From Serratia sp. H1w (GTDB lineage Bacteria; Pseudomonadota; Gammaproteobacteria; Enterobacterales; Enterobacteriaceae), in contig NZ_AYMQ01000052.1 of NCBI RefSeq assembly GCF_000633355.1, forward strand, positions 1-57,271: DNA of 57,271 nucleotides. The letters run 5' to 3'. Below are positions 25,007 through 34,193 of the stretch, piece by piece. The notes below the pieces were generated by a model. It was not told where the DNA came from, ran no database searches, and saw only the letters and a list, made by a program, of their open reading frames with translations. Position 1 is the stretch's first letter. The number at the start of each line of letters is the position of its first letter. Position numbers and translations under genes: made by a program.

Positions 25007-25082
25007 GATCCCCACCAGCACATAATTTAGTTGTCAGCCCACCAACCGGATCGGCAGCGAGCTGTTGATTGGAGGGATACGT

Positions 25083-25283
25083 TTAATCCTGTGCGGCGCT
25101 GCGCAATTCCACAAAAGTGCCATCGTGGCTATCGATCTCATTGAAAAACCACACGCCTGCCGGATAATCCTCTAGTGACACCAGGTACATCGTACCCTCA
25201 CTAAACGTTTCAACTTCCAGCACAACCCCTTCACGGCGTGGTCCACCATCGGTTTTTACCGTCACCAGATCGTTAACTTTCAT
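25083..25283 (-). CDS. dsrB: DsrB protein
   Basis: A 66-residue cytoplasmic protein nearly identical in its first 50 residues to E. coli DsrB ([16 protein letters not shown], [16 protein letters not shown] and WFFNE). Function is not established; expression in E. coli is sigma-S dependent and H-NS silenced. GAGG lies seven bases before the ATG. It is convergent with rcsA, a neighbourhood conserved in enterics. Confidence 0.93.
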   Translation of the reverse strand: MKVNDLVTVKTDGGPRREGVVLEVETFSEGTMYLVSLEDYPAGVWFFNEIDSHDGTFVELRSAAQD

Positions 25284-25475
25284 GCTTTACCTCGTTATTT
25301 ATCACGGATGTCAGTCTATTACAGTTGACGACAAGAACCCACTGTTACGTAATGCGTCTCAGTTAACAATAAATCATAGTACATCCTGACCCTCCTCTCC
25401 CCAAGGGCTCAGCATGCGGCGCCCCCACACTGACCCACGACGCCAAAACTCACCTGGCTCAAATCGCAGACACAA

Positions 25476-25499
25476 AAAAACCCGCCTTGGCGGGTTTTT
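25476..25499 (-). terminator. Intrinsic terminator of the csp gene
   Basis: AAAAACCCGCC-TT-GGCGGGTTTTT is a near-perfect palindrome 20 bases beyond the cold-shock gene stop, with T-runs on both strands, so it is a bidirectional intrinsic terminator. Confidence 0.85.
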
Positions 25500-25519
25500 G
25501 TTAATCAGCGAGAGGCCGA

Positions 25520-25732
25520 TTAGATAGCGGTAACGTTAGCCGCTGACGGACCTTTAGCACCGTTCTCGATAGAGAACTGTACGTTCTGGCCTTCAGCCAG
25601 GGTCTTGAAGCCTTGATCCTGAATTGCAGAGAAGTGTACGAACACGTCTTTGCTGCCGTCTGCAGGAGTGATGAAACCAAAACCTTTAGACTCGTTGAAC
25701 CACTTCACTTGACCTTTGATCATGTTAGACAT
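25520..25732 (-). CDS. Cold-shock-like RNA chaperone, CspC/CspE type
   Basis: A 70-residue single cold-shock domain that binds single-stranded nucleic acid. RNP1 is KGFGFITP and RNP2 is VFVHFSAI, after GQVKWFNES. The sequence is intermediate between E. coli CspC and CspE ([14 protein letters not shown] ending), so I do not choose a symbol. AAGGAATTCAAC-ATG sets the start at 25732, not the longer 25747. The roughly 285 bases upstream to the channel gene are long enough for a structured 5' leader. Confidence 0.93.
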   Translation of the reverse strand: MSNMIKGQVKWFNESKGFGFITPADGSKDVFVHFSAIQDQGFKTLAEGQNVQFSIENGAKGPSAANVTAI

Positions 25733-25970
25733 GTTGAATTCCTTCAATAAAAAATGTAAGCCACCATGGGCATGAAATAGCCGGTCATCAGTTACTTATG
25801 GAGGCACTAGAAAGGAAATTCGTCAGTGAAGAGCTATCAAGGATAACGCTTTAAATTTGAACTACTTTACTCAAAATGTCGTGCATAAATAGGTCTGTAC
25901 CACAGGCCGAGAATCATTAACTCATGTTGGGGATTTAATAGCAACTCTTTTTAGCTCGTGAAGCGGGAAA

Positions 25971-26001
25971 GGGGGAGCGAACGCACAGAATTTGCTCCCC
26001 C
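25971..26001 (-). terminator. Putative terminator of the channel gene
   Basis: GGGGGAGC (25971-25978) pairs with GCTCCCCC (25994-26001) around a 15-base loop, and on the minus strand is followed by TTTCCC. It lies about 19 bases downstream of the potassium-channel stop. Confidence 0.5.
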
Positions 26002-26019
26002 CTGGCGAAATTATCGACG

Positions 26020-26883
26020 TTATCTTATGGATTTCACTGATAATGGTGGTAACGCCGCCCCGCAAAATTTACAAAACTTCGCCTCGGTTTCATGCCCGCC
26101 GCGTTCGCATTGCACACAATGGCGCTGTTCCCGGTAGCGCTGCATCTCCTGTGACATGTAGGCGGTCAGGATGCCGGTAGGCACCGCAATAATCGAATAC
26201 CCGACCAGGATCAGTACCGAAGCCAGCATCCGCCCCAATGGCGTGTGGGGCACGATATCGCCGTAGCCAACGGTAGTTAACGTAACGACTGCCCAGTACA
26301 TCGAAGCACCAAGGCTGGTAAATCCACCGCTGCCCCCCTCTACCGCATACATCAAGCCGCCAAATACGCACAGCATCACGCCGACAAAGCCGAAGAACAT
26401 CGCCAGCTTATGGCGCGCCAGCTTGATGCTGCGCCACACAATGCCCATCTCACTCATGTAGCGCAGCAACTTCAGCACCCGCAACACGCGCAGGATCCGC
26501 AACACACGCAGCAGAAGGATATACTCCACCGCCATATGGGGAAAAATCCAGATGATATACATTGGCAACATCGTCAGCAGATCGACAATACCGAAAAAGC
26601 TGATGGCGTAGCGTTCTTTACTCGGCGTGCACCATAGCCGCAGCAGATATTCCACCGTAAAAATGACGGTGAACAGGACCTCAGCCAAAAGCAACTGATG
26701 AAGTACGCGAGAATTCGGAGTATAGAGCGAACTGCCGCCGGGTTCGAGAAACAGCAACAGCACGCTGAGCAGCGCCGTGCTCACCCAGAATAGCTGCATC
26801 CTGCGCCCGATCCGGGTTTGGTTACCAAACAACAGCTGATAGCTCCGCTGACGCAGAGTTGGTTTACGCACTTGGTTGGTCAT
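26020..26883 (-). CDS. Voltage-gated-like K+ channel with C-terminal zinc ribbon
   Basis: A 287-residue six-transmembrane ion channel of the Kv/KvAP type. S1-S3 span about 30-115, an arginine-rich S4 is RVLRILRVLRVLKLLR (126-141), and the pore selectivity filter is TTVGYGD (203-209) between S5 and S6. The C-terminal tail holds four cysteines, Cys256, Cys259, Cys271 and Cys274, in a CxxC-11-CxxC zinc-ribbon arrangement ending in a proline-rich tail. That tail would be cytoplasmic. The channel is expected to conduct K+ across the inner membrane; its physiological trigger is unknown. Shine-Dalgarno is weak. Confidence 0.88.
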   Translation of the reverse strand: MTNQVRKPTLRQRSYQLLFGNQTRIGRRMQLFWVSTALLSVLLLFLEPGGSSLYTPNSRVLHQLLLAEVLFTVIFTVEYLLRLWCTPSKERYAISFFGIVDLLTMLPMYIIWIFPHMAVEYILLLRVLRILRVLRVLKLLRYMSEMGIVWRSIKLARHKLAMFFGFVGVMLCVFGGLMYAVEGGSGGFTSLGASMYWAVVTLTTVGYGDIVPHTPLGRMLASVLILVGYSIIAVPTGILTAYMSQEMQRYREQRHCVQCERGGHETEAKFCKFCGAALPPLSVKSIR

Positions 26884-27140
26884 AGTCCATGTCTGGTAAT
26901 AAGATTTACGCTCATACTAGATCCGAACCGGCATGCCGCCAACTTTAACCCGCGACAGGATCGTTGAGAAAACGCCCTTCTCTCACACTTTCGTCTATTG
27001 TTTGCAATAGGCGATCCCTGTTTGCCTTGCGCCAGACCGCAGAATGGCCCCGTGTCATGTTTTCATCACAAAAATGTCACAATCCAACCCTATGATAAAG
27101 AGCGATTATCCTCACCGGGTTAACACCAAGGACTTCGTTT

Positions 27141-27350
27141 ATGAGCATCGTAAAAGCAATAAATCACCAGCAGGCAGAAACGCTGATCCGTTCAGGGTCC
27201 GCGAAAAAAATTGAGCTGGCTTATGATATTGATAGCGACGATTTCTTCCAACTCGCCAGCCTGTGGTGCGACCAAGGCGCCAAGATTTCCAAAGGCAAAG
27301 AGCATTTTATCGTCTCGCTGAAAGGTTTTCGTATTCCCCCGAACGACTGA
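27141..27350 (+). CDS. Small conserved-looking hypothetical protein (69 residues)
   Basis: A 69-residue soluble protein starting MSIVKAINHQQAETLIRSG and ending KGFRIPPND. AAGGA lies eight bases before the ATG. Acidic and helical in the first half, with a beta-rich HFIVSLKGFRI end; no signal peptide or metal motif is seen. I do not recognise the family. It stands alone between the channel and the quinone reductase. Confidence 0.7.
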   Translation: MSIVKAINHQQAETLIRSGSAKKIELAYDIDSDDFFQLASLWCDQGAKISKGKEHFIVSLKGFRIPPND

Positions 27351-27465
27351 TCCTAACCTCTCCTCTCCATCTCGATGTGCAAAACCGCTCAATCGCGCAC
27401 ATGCCAACGTGGATCTTTCGCTAAGATAGTGATCCGCATAGGCAGAAAGATTGAAGGAGTACGGC

Positions 27466-28473
27466 ATGTCAGCCAAGGCATCACTACCCGATTGCATGAA
27501 GGTGATCGAAATCAGCCAACCGGGCGAACCGGAGGTGCTGATATCGGCACAGCGCCCGCTGCCAGTTCTGGCTCAGGGTGAAATATTGGTGAAAGTCGCC
27601 GCCGCAGGCGTCAACCGCCCAGATGTTATGCAACGCCGTGGGCAATGCGCCCCGCCTCCGGGCGCTTCCGATATTCCGGGGTTGGAAATCGCGGGCACGG
27701 TGGTAGCCGTTGGCGTTGGGGTGCAACGTTACGCGATCGGTGACGCCGTGTGTGCGCTGATCGCCGGTGGGGGCTATGCAGAGTACTGTAAAGTGCATGA
27801 AAGCAATGCGCTGCCGGTGCCTGAAGGTTTCAGCATGATAGAAGCCGCCGCCATGCCCGAGACGTTCTTCACCGTTTGGGTCAACGTATTTCAACGCGGC
27901 CATCTCAAGGCAGGGGAAACCGTGCTGATCCACGGTGGCACTTCCGGAATTGGCACGGTCGCCACCCTGTTGGCAAAAGCCTTTTGTGCTTATGTTATCA
28001 CTACCGTCGGCTCGGAAGAGAAGCGACAGGCCAGCCTGGCGTTGGGTGCCGACGTCGCCATCAACTACCGCACGGAAGATTTTGTTGAGCTGACCAAAAC
28101 GGCTACCAATGGCAAAGGGGCCGATGTCATCGTCGATTTGATCGCGGGTGAATATGTGGAGAAGAACTATCGCGCCGCCGCTATGGACGGGCGTATCGTG
28201 CAGATCGGCACGCAGAATGGCGTAGTGAAAGAATTGAACCTGATGCCGCTGCTGCTTAAGCGCCTGACCCATACCGGCTCAACGCTGCGGGCGCGCAGTG
28301 TGGAAGACAAAGCCCAGATCGCTGCCGAGCTGGAACTGAAGGTGTGGCCGTTGCTGGAACGTGGAACGCTAAAACCGCAGATTTTCCAGACTTTCCCGCT
28401 AGAACTTGCCGCACAGGCTCATGCCTTGATGGAGTCCAGTGCCCATATCGGCAAAATTATGCTGACCCTCTAA
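27466..28473 (+). CDS. NAD(P)H quinone oxidoreductase, PIG3/Qor family
   Basis: A 335-residue zinc-free medium-chain reductase of the TP53I3 (PIG3)-like group. MKVIEISQPGEPEVL and GVNRPDVMQRRGQCAPPPGASDIPGLEIAG match the family opening. The NADPH site is LIHGGTSGIGTVATLLAKAF (about 143-162), with a GADVAINYRTEDF loop after it. Such enzymes reduce quinones by one electron using NADPH. ATG 27466 has GAAGGAG upstream; the longer TTG 27451 is inside that site. It is convergent with yidB, with a hairpin between. Confidence 0.88.
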   Translation: MSAKASLPDCMKVIEISQPGEPEVLISAQRPLPVLAQGEILVKVAAAGVNRPDVMQRRGQCAPPPGASDIPGLEIAGTVVAVGVGVQRYAIGDAVCALIAGGGYAEYCKVHESNALPVPEGFSMIEAAAMPETFFTVWVNVFQRGHLKAGETVLIHGGTSGIGTVATLLAKAFCAYVITTVGSEEKRQASLALGADVAINYRTEDFVELTKTATNGKGADVIVDLIAGEYVEKNYRAAAMDGRIVQIGTQNGVVKELNLMPLLLKRLTHTGSTLRARSVEDKAQIAAELELKVWPLLERGTLKPQIFQTFPLELAAQAHALMESSAHIGKIMLTL

Positions 28474-28478
28474 CAGCA

Positions 28479-28502
28479 ACCCTCCGGCCACAGCCGGAGG
28501 GT
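28479..28502. terminator. Bidirectional hairpin between quinone reductase and yidB
   Basis: ACCCTCCGGC-CACA-GCCGGAGGGT is a perfect 10-bp stem six bases after the quinone-reductase stop and six bases before the yidB stop, so it serves both convergent genes. Confidence 0.75.
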
Positions 28503-28507
28503 AACTA

Positions 28508-28897
28508 TCAACCGAACAGCTTACCTTTCAGTAAATCCATACCGGCGCTCATCAAGCCACCACCCTGTGGCTCCTGGCCATTAGGTGACAGTTTGTCGGT
28601 GATCATCGGCAAATACTGGGCAATCAGGGCAGAAGCCTGCGCCGGATCGATCCCTAGCTTGCCAGCCAGTTGGGCAATCGCATCGGTGCTTAACGTCTGC
28701 TCAACGTGTTCGCCGCTGATTGGCTGATTCTCACCGGTGCCAACCCAGGAAGCGACCACATCCGCCAAATTTCCCTGACGGAACTTGTCCAGAATGGCTG
28801 GCAAGCCACCCTGCTGTTCAACCCATTGCAAGATAGCGCTGTAATCCATCCCTTTACCGCCGCTCAATGCCCCGACTAAGCCGTCTAATAATCCCAT
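28508..28897 (-). CDS. yidB: YidB-family protein (DUF937)
   Basis: A 129-residue protein matching E. coli YidB: MGLLDGLVGAL, ILQWVEQQGGLPAILDKFRQG, ISGEHVEQTLSTDAIAQLAGKLG, and the ending LLKGKLFG. Function is not established. The frame is open to 29125 but ATG 28897 has AAGGGGA upstream and the family N-terminus. It is downstream of the GlsB-like gene on the same strand. Confidence 0.9.
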   Translation of the reverse strand: MGLLDGLVGALSGGKGMDYSAILQWVEQQGGLPAILDKFRQGNLADVVASWVGTGENQPISGEHVEQTLSTDAIAQLAGKLGIDPAQASALIAQYLPMITDKLSPNGQEPQGGGLMSAGMDLLKGKLFG

Positions 28898-28982
28898 TGC
28901 TATCCCCTTCTCAGAACGCTGGACGTTCATCGCATTTAAATGAAAAAGGGCCGCCGCAGCGACCCCATTGTTCGGTGGTTGG

Positions 28983-29231
28983 TTAGCTTCTGACCTTTCT
29001 GTAGATAAAAAGGACCACCAGAGCACCGACGACGGCAACCACAAAGCTGCCCAGGTTAAAGCCATCGACCCGGCCCATACCGAAGAAGGTACTGATATAA
29101 CCGCCGACAACTGCACCCACCACACCCAGGATCACGGTCATGATAAAACCGCCGCCGTCTTTACCCGGCATGATCCACTTGGCCAAAATACCGGCGATTA
29201 AGCCAAAAACGATCCAGGAAATGATACCCAT
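28983..29231 (-). CDS. GlsB/YeaQ/YmgE-family stress-response membrane protein
   Basis: An 82-residue inner-membrane protein with three hydrophobic segments (MGIISWIVFGLIAGILAKW, IMTVILGVVGAVVGGYI and FVVAVVGALVVLFIYRK) and the family loop MPGKDGGGF. Relatives are transglycosylase-associated or stress-induced proteins of unknown mechanism. GGGAGAG precedes the ATG. It lies 85 bases upstream of yidB and may be co-transcribed with it. Confidence 0.92.
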   Translation of the reverse strand: MGIISWIVFGLIAGILAKWIMPGKDGGGFIMTVILGVVGAVVGGYISTFFGMGRVDGFNLGSFVVAVVGALVVLFIYRKVRS

Positions 29232-29492
29232 TTTTACTCTCCCTAATTGACCCGTTGCCTGAAGTTGCTGGCAATACCGTTATCAAGACGTTCTTCGTCA
29301 GAGACCACCCCCTGACAGAATTAATGTCTCTGTACTCTATTACTATAGTCAAAAATCAGCGAGTTACCCATCTCTTGTAGTCTGAAAAACCGTGCGCAAA
29401 AATTGTGCAATTTTCATCAAATTGTCATGTTGACGCTCGATAATCGGCTATACTGAATGATGCTCAATTGAACTTCTTCCGAGGATAGCACC

Positions 29493-29582
29493 ATGAGCAA
29501 CCCCCCTTTCATGCTGTTTCTGGTTTTGGTCTATGCCTTGGCCGCCGTGTGGGACGGCTCCGCCGCGCTGTTATTTATGTGA
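29493..29582 (+). CDS. Candidate 29-residue membrane microprotein
   Basis: A 29-codon ORF encoding MSNPPFMLFLVLVYALAAVW followed by DGSAALLFM: a single hydrophobic segment with few charges. GAGGAT lies six bases before the ATG, and the stop is 17 bases before the VOC gene's start, whose Shine-Dalgarno AGGAGG lies in the gap, so translation could be coupled. I do not recognise it. The spacing and ribosome site argue for a real gene, but conservation is untested. Confidence 0.5.
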   Translation: MSNPPFMLFLVLVYALAAVWDGSAALLFM

Positions 29583-29599
29583 AAGCAAGAGGAGGTGCT

Positions 29600-30016
29600 A
29601 TGTTGATCCAACCCTATCTGTTTTTTTCCGGTAACTGTGAACAAGCGGTGAATTTTTATGCGCAACAGTTAAATGGCAGTATAGAAATCATGATGCGTTA
29701 CAAGGATATTCCGGCAGACGAACAGCAAAACGGTCCGCCCAATACCGATCCCGACTCGATAATGCACGCCAGACTGGTGATCGGGGACAACGTCATTATG
29801 GCATCGGATGGTTGTCCGGCCGACCCAACCGGGCCGTCACACCGCGGTTATTCACTGTCGATCCGCAGTGAAAACGTCGAGCAAGGCGGTGATGTGTTTA
29901 ACCGGTTAGCCGCAGGCGGCACGGTCACCATGCCCTTCCAGCCGACCTTCTGGGCCAAGGGCTTCGGTATGCTGACCGATAAGTTCGGCGTCAACTGGAT
30001 GGTCAACGTTGAATAA
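29600..30016 (+). CDS. VOC-family protein, PhnB/YjdN-like
   Basis: A 138-residue vicinal-oxygen-chelate fold protein of the PhnB (YjdN) group. IQPYLFFSGNCEQAVNFYAQQL opens the first beta-alpha-beta unit, and FWAKGFGMLTDKFGVNWMVNV closes the second, as in E. coli YjdN. Metal ligands are not obvious, and the biochemical role of this subgroup is unknown. GAGGAGG sets ATG 29600; the frame extends to 29549. It probably shares a message with the preceding 29-residue ORF. Confidence 0.88.
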   Translation: MLIQPYLFFSGNCEQAVNFYAQQLNGSIEIMMRYKDIPADEQQNGPPNTDPDSIMHARLVIGDNVIMASDGCPADPTGPSHRGYSLSIRSENVEQGGDVFNRLAAGGTVTMPFQPTFWAKGFGMLTDKFGVNWMVNVE

Positions 30017-30061
30017 CCGTACGGTGCAGTGCCTTGCTTTGATGGTGGGCACTGCTCGGCG

Positions 30062-30259
30062 CTAGCGATGCCAGCTGTAAGCCACCAGAGAGAACAAGAT
30101 AAACAGCACCAGCAACAACAGCAGAGCCAACCGCCAGAAAGGCGATCTGCGCCGCAGTAACGCGATAATCATTAATCCTGCCAGTGCCCCTAGCGTATAC
30201 GGGTAATATACCGCCGGCGTCAGTAAAACCTGCATCATAGCGTCAGAAAGTGCTGCCAT
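30062..30259 (-). CDS. Small two-helix membrane protein, hypothetical
   Basis: A 65-residue protein with two predicted membrane segments (YPYTLGALAGLMIIALL and FWRLALLLLLVLFILFSLVAYSW) joined by the positive loop RRRSP, implying a hairpin with that loop in the cytoplasm. GGGAGG lies four bases before the ATG. I do not recognise the family. It is convergent with the VOC gene. Confidence 0.7.
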   Translation of the reverse strand: MAALSDAMMQVLLTPAVYYPYTLGALAGLMIIALLRRRSPFWRLALLLLLVLFILFSLVAYSWHR

Positions 30260-30385
30260 GCGCCTCCCAAGGGAAAATTTATGCTGATTGTCTCCGCGAG
30301 ATATAACGGAACATGCAAGATGGGAATAGAAGGGTTAAGATTGTTCGCAATACCAGTACTTAACTGATTCCATCACAGGAATGCC

Positions 30386-31942
30386 ATGCTAGCACCTCAA
30401 CTCCCTCCCCAAAAAGATCAATTTCCCAGGGAGAAGAAAAACTCGCCATTACTCTTTCAGGCTGGCGTATTTGTTATTATCGTCGTGCTCACCCTGGTGA
30501 TGTTCAATGCTTGGCAAATCTGGAACGCTCATCAACGCAATTTGCAAATTGCCAGCAATGATTCAGAGAACCTGGCCCGCTCGCTGGCACAGCATGCCGA
30601 GGATACCTTTTCGCAGGTAGACAGCAACCTGATCGACCTCACTGAGCGTATCGAAACCGATGGCTTAGGCGAACCGCAGCGTTTGCGCCTGCAAAAAGTC
30701 ATGCAGACTCAGGCCAGTAACTTTCCGCAGCTGCACGGCAGCTTTGTCTATGATGCCCAGGGCAACTGGATCCTGACGTCGAACGGCAAGCCACTCAGCC
30801 ATGCCAATAATGCAGACCGGGCGTACTTCAAATACCACGTCACCCATAACAATAATTCAATTTATATCGGCGAGGTGATCCGTAGCCGCTCAACCGGCGA
30901 TCTGATTATCCCGGTGTCGCGCCGCCTGAACCATGCGGACGGCAGCTTTGCCGGCGTGGTGATTGCGACGCTGTACGTCAATTATTTCCGCCAGTTTTAC
31001 AATACCTTTGCCCTTAACAACAACGCCTCCCTCAGTCTGGTGCTGGCCGACGGCACCATTTTGTACCGCCGTCCCTACAATGAGGATGCCATCGGTAGAA
31101 ATATCTCCCACAGCGTATTGTTCCGTGAAGTTCTACCGCACTCGTCTTTTGGTAACGTCACTATGGTTTCACAGTTCGACAATGTGGAGCGGGTGTATGG
31201 CTATTCGCAAGTGGAACGCTATCCGTTGGTGATCGCCGCAGGGTTATCGAAGCGGGATGTGCTCGCAGACTGGCGTAGCGATGCGTCGCTGTTTGCCCTC
31301 GGAGGCGGCGTGCTGCTGTCGATACTGCTGGCCCTTGGGTTGGTGCTGATCCGCCAGATTAACCACAGTGTACAGACAGAAGTCGAATTGACGCGTACCC
31401 GCGACCAGCTAACGCAGATGAACCACACGTTGGAAGAACTGGCCCTGCTGGACGGTTTGACCGGTCTGGCCAACCGCCGCCAGTTTGATATCGCACTGAA
31501 AAATGAAATGACACGGGCGGCACGTAACGATCGCAGCGTAGCCCTGTTGATGCTCGATATTGATTATTTCAAACAGTTTAACGATATCTACGGCCACGTG
31601 GCTGGGGATCAGTGCTTACAACAGTTGGGCCGCTTGCTGCAAGGTATGGCCAGCCGCCCTGGCGATCTGATGGCACGTTACGGCGGGGAAGAACTGGCGA
31701 TTATTCTGCCGGATACCAACCTTGAAGGCGCAATTGCCTTTGCCGAACGGGTGCTGGAGGGCATTCGCCAACTGAAAATTGCTCACACAGGCAGCCCACT
31801 GGGCATTATTACCGCCAGCATCGGTGCCACCGCAAAGGTCCCGCATCCGCATAATGATACACCACTGAGCTTGGTCAGCATCGCGGATAGCGCCCTGTAT
31901 ACAGCGAAAAAAGGCGGTAAGAATCAGGTTTGCAGCGTCTAG
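30386..31942 (+). CDS. Membrane-bound diguanylate cyclase with dCache sensor
   Basis: A 518-residue inner-membrane protein. Membrane segments at about 27-45 and 303-325 enclose a periplasmic dCache-like sensor (SLAQHAEDTFSQVDSNLIDLTERIE, then YIGEVIRSRSTGDLIIPVSRR). The C-terminal GGDEF domain carries DGLTGLANRRQFD, the metal Asp in MLDIDYFKQFND, and the active A-site GGEEL at 433-437. An RxxD inhibitory I-site, RPGD at 424-427, precedes it by the canonical spacing, so product feedback is expected. It should make cyclic-di-GMP from GTP. The sensed ligand is unknown. Confidence 0.93.
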   Translation: MLAPQLPPQKDQFPREKKNSPLLFQAGVFVIIVVLTLVMFNAWQIWNAHQRNLQIASNDSENLARSLAQHAEDTFSQVDSNLIDLTERIETDGLGEPQRLRLQKVMQTQASNFPQLHGSFVYDAQGNWILTSNGKPLSHANNADRAYFKYHVTHNNNSIYIGEVIRSRSTGDLIIPVSRRLNHADGSFAGVVIATLYVNYFRQFYNTFALNNNASLSLVLADGTILYRRPYNEDAIGRNISHSVLFREVLPHSSFGNVTMVSQFDNVERVYGYSQVERYPLVIAAGLSKRDVLADWRSDASLFALGGGVLLSILLALGLVLIRQINHSVQTEVELTRTRDQLTQMNHTLEELALLDGLTGLANRRQFDIALKNEMTRAARNDRSVALLMLDIDYFKQFNDIYGHVAGDQCLQQLGRLLQGMASRPGDLMARYGGEELAIILPDTNLEGAIAFAERVLEGIRQLKIAHTGSPLGIITASIGATAKVPHPHNDTPLSLVSIADSALYTAKKGGKNQVCSV

Positions 31943-31990
31943 GGACACGGCATGAGACTGCTGGCAAATCCTCACTGGCCTCACACGTAG

Positions 31991-32010
31991 GGGCGCTGCA
32001 TGCTGCGCCC
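31991..32010. repeat. GC-rich palindromic repeat, second copy
   Basis: GGGCGCTGCATGCTGCGCCC, a 20-base imperfect palindrome with two T-T mismatches, preceded by GTAG. It resembles the copy at 16080-16097 beyond benD, and sits between the converging cyclase and paaZ genes. Confidence 0.55.
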
Positions 32011-32053
32011 GTGCCAAGGTCAGATTCAGGAGTAAAAGGGTAGCAAATTCTGT

Positions 32054-32076
32054 CCCCTCGCCCTTTGGGGGAGGGG
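32054..32076. repeat. CCCCTC/GAGGGG hairpin between the cyclase and paaZ
   Basis: CCCCTCGCCC-TTT-GGGGGAGGGG-type hairpin (outer arms CCCCTC and GAGGGG). It resembles the outer CCCCTCACCC/GGGTGAGGGG ends of the inverted-repeat element at 44185-44358, so it may be a related dispersed element, doubling as a terminator. Confidence 0.45.
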
Positions 32077-32120
32077 CATCACAACCCGTATTTATGGCTT
32101 AACTGACAAGCATTATAGCC

Positions 32121-34193
32121 TTAGTGCGCCGTGTCGAAATCCCCTTCCTGGCGCGCCACCAACGTCAGAATGCTGTACAGCGCCACCGCTTGCTGGTGCT
32201 GGTTAAGCACTTGCACATCCCAGACCACCACGCCATGCGGGCGATCTTCAGCGGTTTTTTGCGGCTTGCGGATTTTCTTTTTGCAGGTCAACCGTACCTG
32301 AATGGTGTCGCCAATCTTCACCGGTTCGATAAAGCGCAGGTTTTCCATCCCATAGTTGGCAATCACCGGCCCGACGCCCGGATCGACAAACAAACCCGCT
32401 GCGGCGGATACAACAAAGTAACCATGCGCCACGCGTTCACCAAACAGTGACTCCGCCGCCCCGATCTTGTCCATATGCGCGTAGAAGTGATCGCCGCTCA
32501 GGCAGGCAAAATTGACGATATCCGCTTCGGTAATGGTACGCCGCGCGGTCAGCAGGCTTTCACCAATCTGCAACTGCTCGAAGTATTTACGGAACGGGTG
32601 GACCTGTTCCTCCACCGTATTGGCACCACGAACCCATTCACGGCCGATGGCCGCCAGCATTGATGGGCTACCCTGGATCGCCGTGCGCCGCATGTAATGT
32701 TTTACCGCACGCAGCCCACCAAGCTCTTCCCCACCACCGGCTCGCCCTGGCCCGCCATGTACCAGCAGCGGTAATGGTGAACCGTGACCCGTCGATTCGG
32801 TGGCTGCGTGGCGATCCAGCACTAACATGCGGCCATGGGCGCAGGCCGTGGCACGAATAAATTGTGCCGCCAACCCCTCATCGGCCGTCACCAACGATCC
32901 GGCCAGGCTGCCCTGCCCCAGCAACGCCAGCTCAATGGCCTGCTCGGTGGTTTGATACGGCATCAGCGTCGCCACCGGGCCAAACGCCTCTGTGTCATGA
33001 ACGGCCTGATGGCGGAACGGATCGGCGCAGTACAATAAGGTGATCGGAAAAAATGCGCCTGATTGCGCGTTATCACCCACGATCGTCAACTTATCCAGCG
33101 TTGCGCCGCAGAGTGGCTCACAGCCATTGCGCAGCAGGAATTCCACTTTTTGCTGTACGTCATCGCGCTGTTCCTGATTGACCAACGCCCCCATCCGCAC
33201 CTGCTCCAGTTGCGGATCGCCAATCGTCACGCCAGCCAGACGCTGCAACAACGCCTGTTGTACCTCAGCCATGCGGGCTGCCGGGACGATAATGCGCCGG
33301 ATGGCGGTACATTTTTGCCCCGCCTTACTGGTCATTTCGCGGCTGACCTCTTTGATAAACAGCGCAAACTCTGGCATTTCGGGCGTCACGTCCTCCCCTA
33401 ACACGCAGCAGTTCAGCGAATCGGCTTCCATGGTAAAGGCGATGGATTTTTCCAACAGCCGTGGATGAGCACGCAGCTTTTGCCCGGTTTGTGCCGAGCC
33501 GGTAAAGGTGACCGCATCCTGATAATCGAGGTGATCAAACATATCGCCTACGCCACCGCAGATCAGCTGCAATGCCCCTTCCGGCACCAGCCCGCTGTCG
33601 ATAATCAGTTTCACCATCGCCTGGGTCAGTTGTGCCGACGCGGTGGCGGGTTTGATGATGGCGGGCATACCGGCCAACCAGGTAGGTGCCAATTTCTCCA
33701 GCATGCCCCAGCAAGGGAAGTTGAAAGCGTTGATGTGCAGCGCAACGCCAGGGCGCGAAGTCAGCACATGCCGTGCGGCAAACTGCGATTGTTTGGAGAG
33801 AGGGATCAGCTCATCTTCCGGCCACAGCGTATCGTCCGGCAGTTCTCGCCCGGCCAACCCTGCATAGGAGAACAGCGTGGCAATGCCGCCTTCAATATCC
33901 ACCCAGCCGTCGTTGCGCGTGGCCCCGGTTTGATAAGAGAGCTGATACAGCGCTTCCTTATTGGCCAACAGGTGCTTCGCTACCGCTTTTATCATCTGTG
34001 CGCGCTGTTGAAAGGTCATCGCTGCCAGCGCCGTCCCACCCAGCTCGCGGGCATAGCTCAGGCTGGCCGCCAACGGCAACCCGTCGGAGCAAACCTGATA
34101 CAAAGGCTCACCGGTAACGGCATGCTGGATCTCGCGGGATTTCCCCTGGCCATACGCCCAAGCGCCAGAAAGGTAACTGGTTAACTGCTGCAT
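32121..34193 (-). CDS. paaZ: PaaZ: oxepin-CoA hydrolase / 3-oxo-5,6-dehydrosuberyl-CoA semialdehyde dehydrogenase
   Basis: A 690-residue fusion enzyme. The N-terminal aldehyde dehydrogenase domain (about 1-520) has catalytic Glu256 (FTMEADS) and Cys295 ([10 protein letters not shown]), the same numbers as E. coli PaaZ. The C-terminal MaoC-type hydratase (about 535-690) has [14 protein letters not shown] and [14 protein letters not shown]. It opens the oxepin-CoA ring and oxidises the resulting aldehyde, avoiding a dead-end Knoevenagel by-product. It is divergent from paaA across a 305-base regulatory region. Confidence 0.97.
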   Translation of the reverse strand: MQQLTSYLSGAWAYGQGKSREIQHAVTGEPLYQVCSDGLPLAASLSYARELGGTALAAMTFQQRAQMIKAVAKHLLANKEALYQLSYQTGATRNDGWVDIEGGIATLFSYAGLAGRELPDDTLWPEDELIPLSKQSQFAARHVLTSRPGVALHINAFNFPCWGMLEKLAPTWLAGMPAIIKPATASAQLTQAMVKLIIDSGLVPEGALQLICGGVGDMFDHLDYQDAVTFTGSAQTGQKLRAHPRLLEKSIAFTMEADSLNCCVLGEDVTPEMPEFALFIKEVSREMTSKAGQKCTAIRRIIVPAARMAEVQQALLQRLAGVTIGDPQLEQVRMGALVNQEQRDDVQQKVEFLLRNGCEPLCGATLDKLTIVGDNAQSGAFFPITLLYCADPFRHQAVHDTEAFGPVATLMPYQTTEQAIELALLGQGSLAGSLVTADEGLAAQFIRATACAHGRMLVLDRHAATESTGHGSPLPLLVHGGPGRAGGGEELGGLRAVKHYMRRTAIQGSPSMLAAIGREWVRGANTVEEQVHPFRKYFEQLQIGESLLTARRTITEADIVNFACLSGDHFYAHMDKIGAAESLFGERVAHGYFVVSAAAGLFVDPGVGPVIANYGMENLRFIEPVKIGDTIQVRLTCKKKIRKPQKTAEDRPHGVVVWDVQVLNQHQQAVALYSILTLVARQEGDFDTAH

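Noticed and set aside
24892-25082. DsrA small RNA gene beside rcsA
   Set aside because: Only the rcsA terminator is visible; no DsrA-like rpoS/hns pairing sequence was recognised.
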